Positions 6,682-8,782 of a stretch of 8,782 nucleotides of DNA are shown one piece after another. The DNA is from Pseudomonadota bacterium (lineage in GTDB: Bacteria; Pseudomonadota; Gammaproteobacteria; Arenicellales; UBA868). The notes beneath the pieces were generated by a model. It searched no databases and was not told the origin of the DNA. It was given only the letters and a program-made list of their open reading frames with translations. A program made the translations under genes and the position numbers. The stretch is from positions 1 to 8,782 of the forward strand of contig JABJIU010000024.1 of NCBI GenBank assembly GCA_018661145.1. The letters run 5' to 3'. Every line of letters starts with the position of its first letter. The first letter of the stretch is position 1.

Positions 6682-7950
6682 TTAGGAAGCGCAGTCTTCC
6701 CGACCGACAGCGCCCGCCTCGCGCAGCTCTGATATCTCCTCCGCACTGTAGCCCAGGACTGCCTGGAGGATCTCGCCGGTATGCTCGCCAAGCAAGGGGG
6801 AGCGACTGACTTCGCTGGGTGAATCGGATAACTTCACCGGGTTGCCCACAGTGAGGTATTTGCCGCGGGTCGGATGATCCACCTCAACAATCGTACCGGT
6901 TTCACGCAGGGAGGGTTCTTCACTTAACTCCTGCATTGACAGTATTGGTCCCACCGGGATATCCAAAGGATTGCAGATCTCCATCACTTCGTATTTGGTC
7001 TTGGTCATGGTCCACTGCTCAATAGCCTCGAACACTTCGTTCAGACGGGGAAGACGCGCAGGAGGTGTTGCAAAGTCCGGATCCTCCTTCCACTCGGGAC
7101 GGCCGATAACATCGCAGATCTTCTGCCAGGCCGCAGCCTGAGTAATAAAGTATGTGTAGGCATTGGCATCACTTTCCCAACCCTTGCACTTCAGAATCCT
7201 ACCCGGCTGTCCACCGCCCGAGTCGTTTCCCGCGCGCGGGGTTGCGTCAGCGAAGGGAATCCCCTCTCCGTGCTGTGAATACTCTTTCAAGGGTCCGTGC
7301 GCCAGGCGCTGCTGATCCCGGAGCTTTACCCGACAGAGGTTCAGCACCCCGTCCTGCATGGATGCGAGGACACGCTGACCGCGACCCGAATGTTCCCGTT
7401 GATAAAGGGCTGTGACGATTCCGAGCGCAAGGTGCAGGCCCGTGCCTGAATCGCCAATCTGCGCGCCGGTAACCAACGGCGGACCATCAAGAAAACCTGT
7501 TGTGGAAGCGGCACCCCCAGCACACTGGGCTACGTTCTCGTAGACTTTGCACTCCGAATACGGTCCGGGGCCAAATCCCTTCACCGAGGCATAGATCATT
7601 CTGGGGTTAATTTCCTGAATTTTCTCCCAGGAGAAACCCATCCGATCCAGCGCGCCGGGTGCAAAGTTTTCAACCATAACGTCGCACGTCTCAATCAGCC
7701 GCGTGAACACCTGCTTGCCTTTCTCGTCCTTGGTGTTGAGGGTTAGGCTGCGTTTGTTGTGGTTCAACATCGTGAAATACAGGCTGTCCGCATCAGCAAC
7801 ATCGCGCAACTGGCCACGGGTCGCATCGCCAACACCCGGGCGTTCAATCTTGATCACGTCTGCGCCGAACCAGGCCAGCAGTTGGGTACAGGTTGGGCCT
7901 GACTGAACATGGGTCATATCAAGGATACGTACACCTTCAAGCGCTTTCAT
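6682..7950 (-). CDS. frc: Formyl-CoA:oxalate CoA-transferase (class III, CaiB/BaiF family)
   Basis: This enzyme moves CoA from formyl-CoA to oxalate, giving oxalyl-CoA and formate, the entry step of oxalate breakdown. The 422-residue protein follows E. coli YfdW along its whole length. It has VQSGPTCTQLLAWFGADVIK near the start, RPGVGD, YFTMLNHNKRS, ENVAQCAGGAASTTGF, MQDGVLNLCRVKLRDQQRL and LLGEHT. The catalytic aspartate is D167 in QIGDSGTG, and K135 and Y137 match the known active-site pair. The residue aligned with Oxalobacter Trp48 is Gln47, as in YfdW. The catalytic glycine loop reads SGGGQPG rather than GGGGQPG. A GGAG ribosome site lies nine bases before the ATG. It follows the GntR gene by 83 bases on the same strand. 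Oxalyl-CoA decarboxylase, its usual partner, is not in the window. A related dicarboxylate specificity cannot be excluded. Confidence 0.92.
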   Translation of the reverse strand: MKALEGVRILDMTHVQSGPTCTQLLAWFGADVIKIERPGVGDATRGQLRDVADADSLYFTMLNHNKRSLTLNTKDEKGKQVFTRLIETCDVMVENFAPGALDRMGFSWEKIQEINPRMIYASVKGFGPGPYSECKVYENVAQCAGGAASTTGFLDGPPLVTGAQIGDSGTGLHLALGIVTALYQREHSGRGQRVLASMQDGVLNLCRVKLRDQQRLAHGPLKEYSQHGEGIPFADATPRAGNDSGGGQPGRILKCKGWESDANAYTYFITQAAAWQKICDVIGRPEWKEDPDFATPPARLPRLNEVFEAIEQWTMTKTKYEVMEICNPLDIPVGPILSMQELSEEPSLRETGTIVEVDHPTRGKYLTVGNPVKLSDSPSEVSRSPLLGEHTGEILQAVLGYSAEEISELREAGAVGREDCAS

Positions 7951-7980
7951 AAACAGAGTCTCCGATTTTGTCTTACTAGG

Positions 7981-7992
7981 GAATTGAAATTC
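7981..7992. promoter_or_regulatory. Short palindrome between the GntR and frc genes, possible operator
   Basis: GAATT-GA-AATTC is a 5-bp perfect inverted repeat 31-42 bases upstream of the frc ATG, in the 83-base gap after the GntR-family gene. Its position suits an operator for that regulator, but it lacks the GT...AC core of many FadR-type sites. No convincing -35/-10 pair is visible beside it. Confidence 0.25.
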
Positions 7993-8033
7993 TTAAGGCT
8001 GGTTCAACGTGCTCAATAAACATGGCACCAGGT

Positions 8034-8717
8034 TCAGTCCAGATAACTAACGTTTTTTGCAACATGGTCGGCAAGATGCAAAGCATGCTCACGAACCAGA
8101 GTCTCCGCAGTCTCGGTCTTACGCTCCTCGAGCGCTTCAATAATCCGGGCATGATCAATAACCGAACGCTGCGCGCGGTCGTCATCCTGGATGGTCCGAG
8201 ATCGGATGGCACGCATGTGAATAAAGAGACTGTCCGCAAGGTCTGTCAGGAGTGGGCTGTGCGCCAGTGACACGATGGCCTGGTGGAACTGAATATTGGT
8301 TCTAGAGTACTCATCGATAGGTGCTCGATCAGGGCTAGCGTGGCCCTGATCGAGAATATCGCGAAGACCTGCAATCTCCTGATCCGTTGCACGCAGGGTT
8401 GCGAGTCTGGCTGCCATGCTTTCGATAGATGCCCAGGCATAAATAATCTCAAGAATCTCGTCCTTGGTTTTGCGGGCCACAAAAGTTCCCCGTCGGGGGA
8501 TATTCCTGACGAGACCCGCCTGTTCAAGCCGTGAAATCGCCTCGCGCACCGGCGTTCGACTCACCCCCAAGCTATCCGCCAGCTTTCTCTCGTCGAGCCG
8601 CGGTGGCTCCTCTCCGGAATAAATGTCCATATCGGCGACCGCATCACGCAGACGACGATACACCTGTTCTTTAAGGCTCGACACTGAGTTGATCGGCTCG
8701 ACCGCAATGGACATCAT
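8034..8717 (-). CDS. GntR family (FadR/FCD subfamily) transcriptional regulator
   Basis: The 227-residue protein has an N-terminal winged helix-turn-helix (about residues 13-80), with the recognition region LADSLGVSRTPVREAISRLE (46-65) and the wing PRRGTFVA (74-81). The C-terminal all-helical FCD ligand domain covers about 88-222. H145 (in NIQFHQAI), H189 and H211 sit where this family places its metal ligands, so it probably senses a carboxylate through a bound metal. The start is ATGATG with GGAG seven bases upstream; either ATG could be used. Its first codon overlaps the stop of an upstream gene, implying coupled translation. The gene order points to control of frc and the upstream gene, with oxalate or a CoA-linked acid as a guess for the ligand. 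Confidence 0.93.
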   Translation of the reverse strand: MMSIAVEPINSVSSLKEQVYRRLRDAVADMDIYSGEEPPRLDERKLADSLGVSRTPVREAISRLEQAGLVRNIPRRGTFVARKTKDEILEIIYAWASIESMAARLATLRATDQEIAGLRDILDQGHASPDRAPIDEYSRTNIQFHQAIVSLAHSPLLTDLADSLFIHMRAIRSRTIQDDDRAQRSVIDHARIIEALEERKTETAETLVREHALHLADHVAKNVSYLD

Positions 8718-8782
8718 AATTCCACTCCGGTATCTCGCAGTGCTGACACCTCATGGCCAAGACACTTCGCCATTGTGGAACC
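8714..8782 (-). CDS. C-terminal end of an unidentified gene, possibly a second class III CoA-transferase
   Basis: An open frame enters from the right edge and gives 22 residues ending GHEVSALRDTGVEL, then TGA (8714-8716). The stop shares bases with the GntR start codon in an ATGA, the usual sign of operon genes. The ending EVSALRDTGVE lines up with EISELREAGAV near the end of the CoA-transferase in this window: five of eleven residues are identical and three more are similar. Class III CoA-transferases often end this way, so a paralogue is possible. The fragment is too short for a firm family call. Confidence 0.5.
   Translation of the reverse strand, partial: GSTMAKCLGHEVSALRDTGVEL

Noticed and set aside
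7976..8239. 87-codon minus-strand frame between frc and the GntR gene
   Set aside because: Most of it is the out-of-frame shadow of the GntR-family gene. It lacks a ribosome site and any family resemblance.

Overview
The window looks like ordinary chromosomal DNA of a gammaproteobacterium. The main evidence is the 4.5S (SRP) RNA gene directly upstream of dnaX, followed by ybaB/ebfC. The DnaX, YbaB and DUF3108 proteins are of gammaproteobacterial type. Base composition is moderately GC-rich and even, and I see no transposase, integrase, tRNA, CRISPR array or phage gene. The genus cannot be fixed from this sequence alone.

Layout, left to right. Positions 1-197 (minus) hold the first 65 codons of ybaB/ebfC. 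Its start codon overlaps the dnaX stop in an ATGA. dnaX (194-1891, minus) encodes the tau subunit of DNA polymerase III. About 70 bases upstream of dnaX, also on minus, lies the 4.5S RNA gene ffs (about 1963-2075), with an extended -10 promoter near 2114-2122. Further upstream on minus are a class I SAM-dependent methyltransferase (2162-2830) and an M50 site-2-type membrane protease (2849-3490), only 18 bases apart and probably one operon.

A 208-base spacer separates these from metY (3699-4970, plus), an O-acetylhomoserine sulfhydrylase. metY is followed by a perfect 13-bp bidirectional terminator (5003-5032). An endonuclease/exonuclease/phosphatase-family protein (5093-5839, minus) is transcribed divergently from an exported DUF3108 protein (5917-6660, plus).

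The right-hand part is a small catabolic cluster on minus. It contains a formyl-CoA:oxalate CoA-transferase of the Frc/YfdW type (6682-7950), a GntR/FadR-type regulator (8034-8717), and the last 22 codons of another gene (8714-8782) whose stop overlaps the regulator's start. The end of that truncated protein resembles the C-terminus of the CoA-transferase in this window, so a second class III CoA-transferase may lie just outside. No oxalyl-CoA decarboxylase gene is visible here.

I do not see a new biological system. The points most worth checking are the truncated gene at the right edge, the absence of a terminator and of a Shine-Dalgarno between ffs and dnaX, the hairpins before the protease start, and the small inverted repeats in the control regions of metY and frc.
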